14,127 bases of DNA from an uncultured Oscillibacter sp. (GTDB lineage: Bacteria; Bacillota; Clostridia; Oscillospirales; Oscillospiraceae), in NCBI GenBank assembly GCA_947245315.1, contig CAMXNV010000029.1, forward strand, positions 1 through 14,127, written 5' to 3'. Within the stretch, counting starts at the first letter, position 1, and the number at the start of each line of letters is the position of its first letter. The notes beneath the pieces are model-generated. The model was given only the letters and a program-made list of their open reading frames with translations. It made no database searches and was not told the origin of the DNA. Below are positions 7,060 to 13,004 of the stretch, piece after piece. The position numbers and the translations under genes are program-made.

Positions 7060-8037
7060 ATGAAGAAGCACTTTTTGAAGCTGCTGGACTTCACTCCCGC
7101 GGAAATCCAGGGCTTTTTAGACACGGCGGCGGACTTGAAAGCCAAGAAGAAGGCGGGCGTTCCCCACCGCTACCTGGAGGGGAAGAACGTGGCCCTGATC
7201 TTCGAGAAGACGTCCACCCGGACCCGCTGCGCCTTTGAGGTGGCGGCCCAGGACCTGGGGATGGGCAGCACCTACCTGGGTCCCACGGGCTCCCAGATCG
7301 GCGTGAAGGAGTCCATCGCGGACACGGCCCGGGTGCTGGGCCGGATGTACGACGGCATTGAGTACCGGGGCTTCGGCCAGGAGATTGTGGAGGAGCTGGC
7401 GGCCCAGGCCGGGGTCCCCGTGTTCAACGGCCTGACCAATGAGTTCCATCCCACCCAGATTCTGGCGGACTTCCTGACCATTCAAGAGCACTTCGGGAAG
7501 CTGGCGGGGATCAAGCTGGTCTACCTGGGGGACGCCCGCTTCAACATGGGGAACTCCCTGATGGTGGGCTGCGCCAAGCTGGGCATGCACTTTGTCGCCT
7601 GCGCCCCCAAGGCCTATATGCCCGGGGAGGACCTGGTAAAGACCTGCCAAGAAATCGCCAAGCAGACCGGGGCGGTCCTGGAATTCATCGAGGACCCCCT
7701 GGAGGCGGTGCAGGGCGCCCATGTGCTGTACACGGACGTCTGGGTCTCCATGGGCGAGCCGGTGGAGGTCTGGGAGGAGCGGATCCAGGCCCTGGCCCCC
7801 TATCAGGTCACCAAGGCCCTGATGGACGCGGCGGGCCCCCAGTGCCGGTTTATGCACTGCCTCCCCGCCTACCACGATCACAAGACCCAGGTGGGCAAGG
7901 AGATGGGGGAGCGCTTTGGCCGGGAGGCCATGGAGGTGACGGACGAGGTTTTCGAGTCCCCCCAGTCCATCGTCTTCGACGAGGCGGAGAACCGGATGCA
8001 CACCATCAAGGCGGTTCTGTACGAGCTGATGAAATGA
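7060..8037 (+). CDS. argF: Ornithine carbamoyltransferase
   Basis: ArgF joins ornithine and carbamoyl phosphate to give citrulline, in the cytoplasm, as a trimer. The 325-aa protein has the carbamoyl-phosphate motif STRTR (52-56) in FEKTSTRTRCAFE, a second phosphate-site block FHPTQ (129-133), the ornithine-side SMGE (230-233) and the catalytic HCLPAYHD (266-273, Cys267). The SD GAGAAGGGG (7043-7051) lies 8 nt before the ATG. It is the last gene of the arginine operon; the carbamoyl-phosphate synthase genes (carAB) are not in the window. Anabolic rather than catabolic use is inferred from the neighbours, since sequence alone separates the two poorly. A mobile-type repeat and then a terminator follow. 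Confidence 0.97.
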   Translation: MKKHFLKLLDFTPAEIQGFLDTAADLKAKKKAGVPHRYLEGKNVALIFEKTSTRTRCAFEVAAQDLGMGSTYLGPTGSQIGVKESIADTARVLGRMYDGIEYRGFGQEIVEELAAQAGVPVFNGLTNEFHPTQILADFLTIQEHFGKLAGIKLVYLGDARFNMGNSLMVGCAKLGMHFVACAPKAYMPGEDLVKTCQEIAKQTGAVLEFIEDPLEAVQGAHVLYTDVWVSMGEPVEVWEERIQALAPYQVTKALMDAAGPQCRFMHCLPAYHDHKTQVGKEMGERFGREAMEVTDEVFESPQSIVFDEAENRMHTIKAVLYELMK

Positions 8038-8051
8038 GGCAAAGAGGAAGT

Positions 8052-8244
8052 ACCCTCTCAGTCTGGCCTGCGGCCAGCCAGCTCCCCCGGAGGGGGAGCC
8101 AAGTAGGCTTGGAGCTCCGCCCGGCGGCTTCCTGGGAAAAGGCAGAGTGCTCTGCCTTTCTCCCAGAGGATGCCGGGTGCGTTTCTCCACCCCTTGCCTC
8201 TCCCTTTGGGAGAGGTGGCACGGCGCAGCCGTGACGGAGAGGGT
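8052..8244 (+). repeat. MITE-like palindromic element with paired-hairpin termini
   Basis: Imperfect 52-nt terminal inverted repeats lie at 8052-8103 and 8193-8244. Each arm begins (read inward) with ACCCTCTC and ends with CAAG, and each contains two hairpins in the same layout: a 5-bp stem with TGC loop (TGGCC/GGCCA; ACGGC/GCCGT) and an 8-bp stem with 3-nt loop (GCTCCCCC/GGGGGAGC; CCTCTCCC/GGGAGAGG). The core folds into a hairpin at 8132-8166 (CTGGGA and AAAGGCAGAG with their complements), flanked by CCCGGC/GCCGGG (8120-8125, 8172-8177). No transposase gene is seen. It lies between the argF stop and the operon terminator, so it is probably part of the arg mRNA 3' end. Confidence 0.82.
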
Positions 8245-8270
8245 GCTCTGCACGCTTCGCTTCATGACAT

Positions 8271-8298
8271 GGGAGGGGTTTTCCCCCTCCTCTTTTTT
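8271..8298 (+). terminator. Intrinsic terminator of the arginine operon
   Basis: GGAGGGG (8272-8278), loop TTTTC, CCCCTCC (8284-8290), then TCTTTTTT. A perfect 7-bp GC stem with a six-T run. It lies about 230 nt beyond the argF stop, after the palindromic element. Confidence 0.85.
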
Positions 8299-8307
8299 GC
8301 CTCCAGG

Positions 8308-8313
8308 TATAAT
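8308..8313 (+). promoter_or_regulatory. Candidate -10 box for the small downstream gene
   Basis: A perfect TATAAT just after the terminator and 56 nt before the ATG of the next gene. I see no good -35 hexamer 16-18 nt upstream, where the terminator stem lies, so the promoter is tentative. Confidence 0.4.
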
Positions 8314-8369
8314 TTTCCCCCGCTGTTGGAAAACTGGAATCATCAACAAGCAGGAGGCATACACAAACC

Positions 8370-8642
8370 ATGGTGAAAGGTATTTCCAGAAGAGTGGTCG
8401 TGGTGGATTCCCCGGACCAGCGCTTTTTCGAGCAGGCGATTTTCATCGTGCGGAACGACGCCGCCGGGGAGGGGGTCACCTCCCGGGAGCTGGTGGAGGA
8501 GGCCCGCCGGGTGGCCCGGAACTACGCGGTGGGGGACCACGGCCGTTTCAGCCGGGCCTGGCGGGACCTGAGCCCCGCCGTCTACACCCTCATGGGCGCG
8601 GCGGCCATCGGCCTGCTGTGGCTGGTGGTGGCGCTGATTTGA
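8370..8642 (+). CDS. Small tail-anchored protein, unknown function
   Basis: A 90-aa protein with a basic start, a hydrophobic strand followed by a conserved-looking block (RRVVVVDSPDQRFFEQAIFIVRND, 7-30), a charged helix (38-52) and one C-terminal membrane segment (about 70-90) with almost no residues after it. Similar small proteins occur in Clostridia as far as I recall, but I know of no established function. AGGAGG (8352-8357) is 12 nt before the ATG, a slightly long spacing. The gene stands alone between two terminators, with its own TATAAT, so it is probably monocistronic. The topology suggests a cytoplasmic domain held at the inner face of the membrane. Confidence 0.72.
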   Translation: MVKGISRRVVVVDSPDQRFFEQAIFIVRNDAAGEGVTSRELVEEARRVARNYAVGDHGRFSRAWRDLSPAVYTLMGAAAIGLLWLVVALI

Positions 8643-8647
8643 AGGGG

Positions 8648-8688
8648 AGCCCCGGAGAGCCTCCAATGGAAGGGCCTCCGGGGCTTTT
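8648..8688 (+). terminator. Intrinsic terminator of the small gene
   Basis: AGCCCCGGAG (8648-8657) pairs perfectly with CTCCGGGGCT (8676-8685), and a short T run (8685-8688) follows. It starts 6 nt after the stop. The stem also lies just past the convergent ABC-F stop codon, but has no T-run on that strand, so it serves mainly the + strand. Confidence 0.72.
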
Positions 8689-8696
8689 CCCATCCC

Positions 8697-10157
8697 CTAC
8701 AGCGCGATCACCTTAGTGGCCACTGCCTCCCGGAAAGCCCGGTCATGCTCCACGAAGAGCATGGTGGGCCGGAAGCGCAGCAGCAGCTCCTCGATCTGGA
8801 GGCGGGAGTCGATGTCGACGAAGTTCAGGGGCTCGTCCCATACATACAGGTGGGCCTGTTGGCAGAGGCTCCTGGCGATGAGGACCTTTTTCTTCTGCCC
8901 GCCGGAGAAGTCCTCCAGGTTCCGCTGGAACTGCTCCCGGGAGAAGCCCAGCTTCCGCAGGATGGCCTTGAACAGGCTCTCGTCGATCCCCCGCTCCGAG
9001 ATAAAATCCCCCAGGCTCCCCCGGAGAAAAGAAGTGTCCTGGGGCACATAGGAAACCCTCAGCCCCGAGGCCGTCTCCAGGGAACCGCCGTGCCGGATCT
9101 CCTGCCCCAGCAGAAGCTTTAAGAGGCTGCTCTTGCCGCTGCCGTTCCGGCCCTCCAGGGCGGCCCGCTCCCCCTGCTCCACGGTGAAATCCAGGGGCCC
9201 GCAGACCCTCCGGTCCCCGTACCAGAGTTCCAGGTCCTTACCGGCGGCCAGCCGCCTGGCGTGGTGGGCCAGGGGAAAGAGCTTGAGGGCCTCCGCCGTC
9301 TCCCGGTTCTGGAGGAGCCCCTGTTTTTCCTCCAGGGCCTTCTCCTGCCGGGCGGCCAGGGCCTTGGCCCGCTTCATCATCTTGGCGGACTTGTGGCCCA
9401 CGAAGCCCTTGTCATAGGCCCCGATCTTAGAGGCCTCCACCCGGTCGGACCAGACGCTGGTCCGCTGGGCCGCCTGGCGGAGGCGCTTCACGTCCTTTTG
9501 CAGGCGCTCCTGCTTGGCCTCCTCGAACTGCTGCTGCCGGTCGAAGTTTTCCTTCCAGGCGCTGTAGTTCCCCGCCCGGACCTGGATGTCCGCCCGGTTC
9601 AGGGCCAGGATGTGGTCCACGCAGCCGTCCAGAAAGGCCCGGTCGTGGGACACCAGGATGAAGCCCCCCTGCCGCCGGAGGTAGCGGGCGGCCAGCGCCC
9701 GCCCGTGGGCGTCCAGGTGGTTGGTGGGCTCGTCGATGAGGGGGAAGCGGCCCTCCTCCAGGAACAGGGCCGCCAGGAGGACCTTGGTCCGCTCCCCGTT
9801 GGAGAGGGTGGCGAAGGGGCGCCAAAGGGCCTCCTCCCCCACGTCCAGCAGGGCCAGCTCCCTGGCGAAGCGCCAGCTCTCCGCCCGGGGACAGAGGTCC
9901 TCCAGCACCTCCGCCGTCAGGCGCTCCGGCTGAGGCACAGGGCTGGGGAAGTAGCAGAAGGCCGTGGAGGAAACCAGGCTCCCGCCATAGGAATACTCCC
10001 CCATCAGTAGCCGCAGGAGGGTGGTCTTCCCCCGTCCGTTCCGTCCGATGAGGCCCAGCCTCCAGGCGTCGTCAATCTGAAATCCGGCGTGGTCAAAGAC
10101 CAGGTCCGGGCTGCCGGGATAGGAAAAGGTCAAGTCCTGGGCTTGAATCATAGACAT
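8697..10157 (-). CDS. Lsa-type ABC-F ribosomal protection ATPase
   Basis: A 486-aa twin-ATPase protein without membrane segments. The first domain has GRNGRGKTT (38-46), LSNGE (118-122), FPLIDEPTNHLD (138-149, catalytic Glu143) and switch His171. A charged interdomain linker (about 205-300) contains the ribosome-reaching tip KGFVGHKSAKMMKRAK. The second domain has GRNGSGKSS (336-344), FSGGQ (417-421), LYVWDEPLNFVD (437-448, Glu442) and His471. The pattern, including the N-terminus MSMIQAQDLTFSY, ALWRPF and WDEPLN, resembles Lsa(A)-type proteins. These bind the ribosomal E site and displace lincosamides, streptogramin A and pleuromutilins. The real drug range is not knowable from sequence. ATG 10157 was chosen because GAGGAG lies 9 nt upstream and the product matches the family start; ATG 10166 abuts the SD. 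The frame stays open back to 10379, but that extension is Pro/Arg-rich and unlike the family. Confidence 0.92.
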   Translation of the reverse strand: MSMIQAQDLTFSYPGSPDLVFDHAGFQIDDAWRLGLIGRNGRGKTTLLRLLMGEYSYGGSLVSSTAFCYFPSPVPQPERLTAEVLEDLCPRAESWRFARELALLDVGEEALWRPFATLSNGERTKVLLAALFLEEGRFPLIDEPTNHLDAHGRALAARYLRRQGGFILVSHDRAFLDGCVDHILALNRADIQVRAGNYSAWKENFDRQQQFEEAKQERLQKDVKRLRQAAQRTSVWSDRVEASKIGAYDKGFVGHKSAKMMKRAKALAARQEKALEEKQGLLQNRETAEALKLFPLAHHARRLAAGKDLELWYGDRRVCGPLDFTVEQGERAALEGRNGSGKSSLLKLLLGQEIRHGGSLETASGLRVSYVPQDTSFLRGSLGDFISERGIDESLFKAILRKLGFSREQFQRNLEDFSGGQKKKVLIARSLCQQAHLYVWDEPLNFVDIDSRLQIEELLLRFRPTMLFVEHDRAFREAVATKVIAL

Positions 10158-10425
10158 ACGCGTCATCTCCTCGCTGTGGGGCCGTGCTCCGGCCCAAAAA
10201 ATCAGGGCCGCAGGAAAGCTCCCGCGGCCCGGCACAGCGCAACAAAGGCCCCCCGCAGAGCGGGCGGCGCGACGCATGGGGACAGGGGGAGGTGATCCGT
10301 TTCCTGCGTGACGGCAGACAGGCGCGCTGCCGCCCCGGCGTCCGTCCAAGCACGTCGCCGGAGCCAAATCACATGGCATTTCAGCAGGAAATCAGTCTCA
10401 CGCTTCCACCCCTTTCCCTTTCATC
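10158..10425 (-). promoter_or_regulatory. Long 5' leader of the ABC-F gene, probable attenuator
   Basis: About 268 nt lie between the predicted transcription start (near 10425) and the start codon. Two tiny ORFs lie at its 5' end: ATG 10424 to TGA 10398 (8 aa, almost leaderless) and GTG 10401 to TGA 10381 (6 aa, MRLISC, with AAAGGGG 7 nt upstream). They overlap as GTGA. A hairpin CCCGC-TCT-GCGGG and the string GGATCACCTCC (10298-10288) lie mid-leader, and a terminator lies near the end. Leaders of this kind control several antibiotic-resistance ABC-F genes by ribosome stalling. That this one does so is inference. Confidence 0.6.
10196..10230 (-). terminator. Intrinsic terminator in the ABC-F leader
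   Basis: Reading the minus strand, GGGCCGCGGGA, loop GCTT, TCCTGCGGCCC (11 bp with one G-U), then TGA and TTTTTT (10201-10196). It ends 39 nt before the ABC-F start. A second hairpin, GGGCCG-GAGCA-CGGCCC (10195-10179), follows at once, and its GGGCCG could pair with the terminator's 3' arm as an alternative fold. Confidence 0.85.
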
Positions 10426-10431
10426 CAGGGC

Positions 10432-10460
10432 AGTATAGCACGTTTCCCCGCCCCCGTCAA
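10432..10460 (-). promoter_or_regulatory. Sigma-A type promoter of the ABC-F gene
   Basis: On the minus strand, TTGACG (10460-10455), a 17-nt spacer and TATACT (10437-10432). One mismatch to each consensus hexamer and ideal spacing. Transcription should start near 10425. Confidence 0.85.
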
Positions 10461-10525
10461 GGGGCCCGTTTTGGAGGGCAGCGTCCAGACGCGCATTTTA
10501 TGATGTTCGATTTCCCCTGGCATTG

Positions 10526-10605
10526 TGTAGGGGCGATTATCAATCGCCCGTCCTCCGGGAAGTCTGGTGCTTGAAGAGGACGGGCGGCTGATAGCCGCCC
10601 CTACA
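10526..10605 (+). repeat. BIME/REP-like 80-bp double-hairpin element
   Basis: Ends TGTAGGGGCG (10526-10535) and CGCCCCTACA (10596-10605) form perfect 10-bp terminal inverted repeats. Each 30-nt arm holds its own hairpin: GGGCGATT-ATC-AATCGCCC on the left and GGGCGGCT-GAT-AGCCGCCC on the right. The arms differ at only four positions, and every change is matched by its hairpin partner. A partial extra copy (GCCGCCCCTATA) follows at 10608-10619. Similar repeats are, to my knowledge, common in Clostridia and other bacteria. No RAYT or other transposase is in the window. Confidence 0.85.
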
Positions 10606-10685
10606 AAGCCGCCCCTATAATAAAATCTGCCAACCGGACATTCCCGTTCCGGAGGGTCCGGCAGGCCAAGCTCCGCGGAAGGCTC

Positions 10686-10723
10686 AAAAAAAATCCGGCG
10701 GTCGGGATAAGCCCCGCCGCCGG
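10686..10723 (-). terminator. Strong minus-strand terminator without a visible gene
   Basis: On the minus strand, CCGGCGG-CGGG, loop GCTTAT, CCCG-A-CCGCCGG, then A and eight T (10693-10686). A strong intrinsic terminator for transcripts coming from the right. No believable minus-strand gene lies between it and the divergent promoter at 10954. It may end a small RNA or insulate the ABC-F promoter. Confidence 0.75.
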
Positions 10724-10953
10724 CTGCAAAGAGGGAAAAGAAACAGAAAGAGAGGAAATCGTGCCTCCGACTTGGAGGATGGTATTAGGATACCCGTAAA
10801 ATTTGAAATCAATCTGGATTTTTTATAAATAATCTGTGAACCTTTCCGCTTTTTCAGCCGCTTTTCAGCCGGGGAAGCTATGCTGTCCGCAGACGCTCCG
10901 CCAAAGGGCGGACCTCCGGTAAAAATACGCGTTTGGCCCCCGCTCCTACCAAA
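10724..10953. other. Intergenic region, no gene recognised
   Basis: AT-richer than its surroundings, especially 10790-10840. It holds a tandem direct repeat TTTTCAGCCG (10851-10860 and 10862-10871) and a small hairpin TCCGCC-AAAG-GGCGGA near 10900. Weak -10-like AT stretches lie around 10824, but no convincing promoter pair was found on either strand. The minus-strand ORF crossing it shows no protein-like features. Confidence 0.5.
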
Positions 10954-10983
10954 TTGACAAATCCGGGTGAAATGGGATATAAT
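10954..10983 (+). promoter_or_regulatory. Consensus promoter of the DUF4340/two-component operon
   Basis: TTGACA (10954-10959), an 18-nt spacer and TATAAT (10978-10983). Both hexamers are perfect; transcription should start near 10990, giving a leader of about 65 nt. Confidence 0.9.
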
Positions 10984-11015
10984 CCTCCATGTACCACATT
11001 TCCAATCAACCGATT

Positions 11016-11038
11016 CCCCGGCGGGCCCGCCGCCGGGG
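11016..11038 (+). promoter_or_regulatory. GC-rich hairpin in the 5' leader, just before the SD
   Basis: CCCCGGCGG (11016-11024) pairs perfectly with CCGCCGGGG (11030-11038) around a 5-nt loop. No T-run follows, so it is not a terminator. The SD AGGAGG begins 7 nt later. It may stabilise the mRNA or modulate initiation. Confidence 0.6.
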
Positions 11039-11056
11039 CTTAACAGGAGGCATTTC

Positions 11057-12199
11057 ATGACCTGGAAAGAAAGACGGAACGTCACCATCCTGCTGTGCAT
11101 CGCCGGCGCTTTGTTCCTGGCCCTGCTGGTGGTCTTCGGCATGATCTACCGGCAGGACCGGGAGGCCGCCCTCACCGGCGTCGCCGCCGGGGTCCTGGCC
11201 GAGGACGGCGCGCCCATTGACCCCGGGGCCTACAGCGCCCTGCGCTACTACAACGGCTCCGCCACCCTCTCCTTCGCCCTGGACGAGGAGGGGAACTGGA
11301 TCTGGGCCGACGGCCCCGACTTCCCCCTGAAGGACGACACCGTCGCCTCCATCCTCAAGACCCTCTCGGAGCTCAAGTTTCAGCAGGTCCTCCCCGCCAC
11401 GGAGACCAAGGAGACCTACGGCCTGGACGCCCCCTCCGCCACCCTCACCGCCTCCAGCGGCCAGAGCTCCCAGACCCTGACCTTCGGGAAAACCACCACG
11501 GACGGGGACAGCTACTATATGATGATGAACGAGGATGAATCCACAGTCTATATTGTGGCGGACACCCTGGTCAAGCAGATGCAGCTGCCCATCTACGACA
11601 TGTGCGCCCTGCCGGAGCTGCCGGACCTCAGCGAGCTCAACCTCCGGGCCATTACCATCCAGGGCCCCGTCCCCGCTCAGGAGCCCTCCGGAGAGGGGGA
11701 GGCGCCGGAGGAGGACCCGGAGCCCGCTCCGGAGCCCGAGCGCCCCACCGTCACCCTGAACGCCCGGCGCTCCAGCGGGGAGGACAAGCCCGCCCTCTGG
11801 TTCTCCGGGAACGACAACGTGACGGCCAGCCCGCTGCTCCAGGACCTGCTCTATGACCTCAAGGCCATGGCGGTGGCCAAGTGCGTGGACTACCGGCCCA
11901 GCGAGGAGGCCCTGGAAATCTGCGGCTTTCAAAGCCCGGACGCCATTTTGAAGGTGGAGTACGCCGCCGCCGGGGCGGACCAGACCTTTACCCTCACCGT
12001 GGGGGCCCGGATGCCTGACGAGTCCGGGCGCTACGTCCAGCTGGACGGGGACACCACCATCTACGCCCTGCCCTCCGACTACGCCGACGCCCTGATGACC
12101 ATCTCCGTCAGCGGCATCCGGGGACCGGCCGCCGGGGACGCCGCCCAGGACGGCGGTGAGGACGCCCAGGCCGTCCCGGAGGAGGGGAACAACACCTGA
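11057..12199 (+). CDS. Membrane-anchored DUF4340 protein
   Basis: A 380-aa protein with a short basic start (MTWKERR), one membrane segment (about 8-30) and a large outside domain. It matches the DUF4340 pattern as I know it: FPLKDDTVASILKTLSELK (89-107), YGLDAPSATLTA (121-132), LTFGKTTTDG (141-150) and DSTVYIV-like text (161-167), partly repeated in the second half (from 231). Between the halves is a Pro/Glu-rich linker (203-230), and the tail after 357 is acidic and low in complexity. The biochemical role is unknown. Relatives are often beside GldG-like or ABC-transporter genes, whereas this one leads an operon with a two-component system. ATG 11057 follows AGGAGG by 6 nt; an in-frame extension back to 10967 overlaps the promoter and is rejected. 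It could be a cell-surface sensor partner for the kinase, but this is inference. Confidence 0.82.
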   Translation: MTWKERRNVTILLCIAGALFLALLVVFGMIYRQDREAALTGVAAGVLAEDGAPIDPGAYSALRYYNGSATLSFALDEEGNWIWADGPDFPLKDDTVASILKTLSELKFQQVLPATETKETYGLDAPSATLTASSGQSSQTLTFGKTTTDGDSYYMMMNEDESTVYIVADTLVKQMQLPIYDMCALPELPDLSELNLRAITIQGPVPAQEPSGEGEAPEEDPEPAPEPERPTVTLNARRSSGEDKPALWFSGNDNVTASPLLQDLLYDLKAMAVAKCVDYRPSEEALEICGFQSPDAILKVEYAAAGADQTFTLTVGARMPDESGRYVQLDGDTTIYALPSDYADALMTISVSGIRGPAAGDAAQDGGEDAQAVPEEGNNT

Positions 12200-12220
12200 A
12201 TGTAAAGAGGGGAGCCTGTG

Positions 12221-12898
12221 ATGCGGGTATTGGTAATTGAAGACGAGCTCCGCCTGGCCGCCACCCTCCAGGACCTTCTGGAGCTGAACGGCTACACCGC
12301 CGACGTGCGCCACGACGGGGAATCCGGCCTGGACGAGGCCCTGACGGGTATCTACGACGTGATCCTCCTGGATGTGATGCTGCCCAAGCTGGACGGCTTT
12401 TCCGTCCTCCGCCGCCTCCGGGACGGGGGGAACGCCACCCCCGTGCTGATGCTCACCGCCCGGTCCGAGGTCACCGACCGGGTGGAGGGCCTGGACCGGG
12501 GGGCGGACTACTACCTCACCAAGCCCTTCGACCCCAAGGAGCTCCTGGCCTGCGTCCGGGCCCTCACCCGGCGGCAGCCCGAGCTCCGGAACCCGGACGC
12601 CCTGGAGTTCGGCGGCGTGAGGCTGGACAAGAGCCGCTTCACCCTCATCTGCGGGGAGCGGTCCGTCCGCCTCAGCCGGAAGGAGTTCGACATCATGGAG
12701 CAGCTTCTTCTGAACCGGAACCTGGTGCTGACCAAGGAGTCGCTGCTGCTGAAAATCTGGGGCTACGAGTCCGAGGCCGAGGACAACAATGTGGAGGTCT
12801 ACATCTCCTTCCTCCGGAAGAAGCTGGCCCACCTCCACGCCAAGGTCCGCATCCGGACCATCCGCATGGTGGGCTACTGCCTGGAGGAGGAAAACTGA
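12221..12898 (+). CDS. OmpR/PhoB-family response regulator
   Basis: A 225-aa DNA-binding regulator. The receiver domain (1-115) has the acidic pair Asp8/Glu9, phospho-acceptor Asp51 in ILLDVMLPKLDG, switch Thr79 and Lys101 in LTKPF. The winged-helix output domain (about 125-222) has the usual LSRKEFDIMEQLL, the DNA-contact segment DNNVEVYISFLRKKL and IRTIRMVGYCL. ATG 12221 is preferred over GTG 12218 because GAGGGGAG (12207-12214) is 6 nt from the ATG and only 3 nt from the GTG. It lies 21 nt after the DUF4340 gene and is followed, after a 106-nt gap, by its likely kinase. Its signal and target genes cannot be read from the sequence; regulation of its own operon is plausible. Confidence 0.95.
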   Translation: MRVLVIEDELRLAATLQDLLELNGYTADVRHDGESGLDEALTGIYDVILLDVMLPKLDGFSVLRRLRDGGNATPVLMLTARSEVTDRVEGLDRGADYYLTKPFDPKELLACVRALTRRQPELRNPDALEFGGVRLDKSRFTLICGERSVRLSRKEFDIMEQLLLNRNLVLTKESLLLKIWGYESEAEDNNVEVYISFLRKKLAHLHAKVRIRTIRMVGYCLEEEN

Positions 12899-12938
12899 TC
12901 TCAAACAGGCGTTTCGTCAACTGTGAGTTCCGCCCATC

Positions 12939-12989
12939 TTATCCACCGTTTGCTGGGTGTTTTACACAAGATCCACAAATTTATCCACA
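12939..12989 (+). promoter_or_regulatory. Cluster of four DnaA-box-like sites between regulator and kinase genes
   Basis: Same-strand sites: TTATCCACC (12939-12947, one mismatch), TTTTACACA (12960-12968, fits TTWTNCACA), AGATCCACA (12969-12977, two mismatches) and TTATCCACA (12981-12989, perfect). They fall within 51 bp of an AT-richer gap, directly before the kinase SD. DnaA binding is inferred from sequence only. Confidence 0.55.
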
Positions 12990-13004
12990 AGGGGGGTCCC
13001 CGCC

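Noticed and set aside
10158..10379. 74-aa N-terminal extension of the ABC-F protein from ATG 10379
   Set aside because: No SD at 10379, Pro/Arg/Ala-rich text unlike any ABC-F, and it runs through the leader terminator. The family start fits ATG 10157. The open frame is kept only as a note in the leader finding.
10184..10438. 84-aa + strand ORF opposite the ABC-F leader, with an internal GGAGGTGATCC
   Set aside because: The SD-like string is not placed before a start that gives a protein-like product; the sequence is better explained as leader RNA on the other strand.
10616..10621. TATAAT after the BIME-like repeat
   Set aside because: No -35 hexamer at proper spacing and no gene directly downstream; it arises at the edge of a partial repeat copy.
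10684..11142. 152-aa minus-strand ORF in the intergenic region
   Set aside because: It reads through a terminator hairpin and across the divergent promoter, and has no SD or protein-like pattern.
11006..12904. 632-aa minus-strand ORF opposite the DUF4340 and regulator genes
   Set aside because: A shadow of two well-supported + strand genes; composition is repetitive Gly/Val/Gln/His with no domain.
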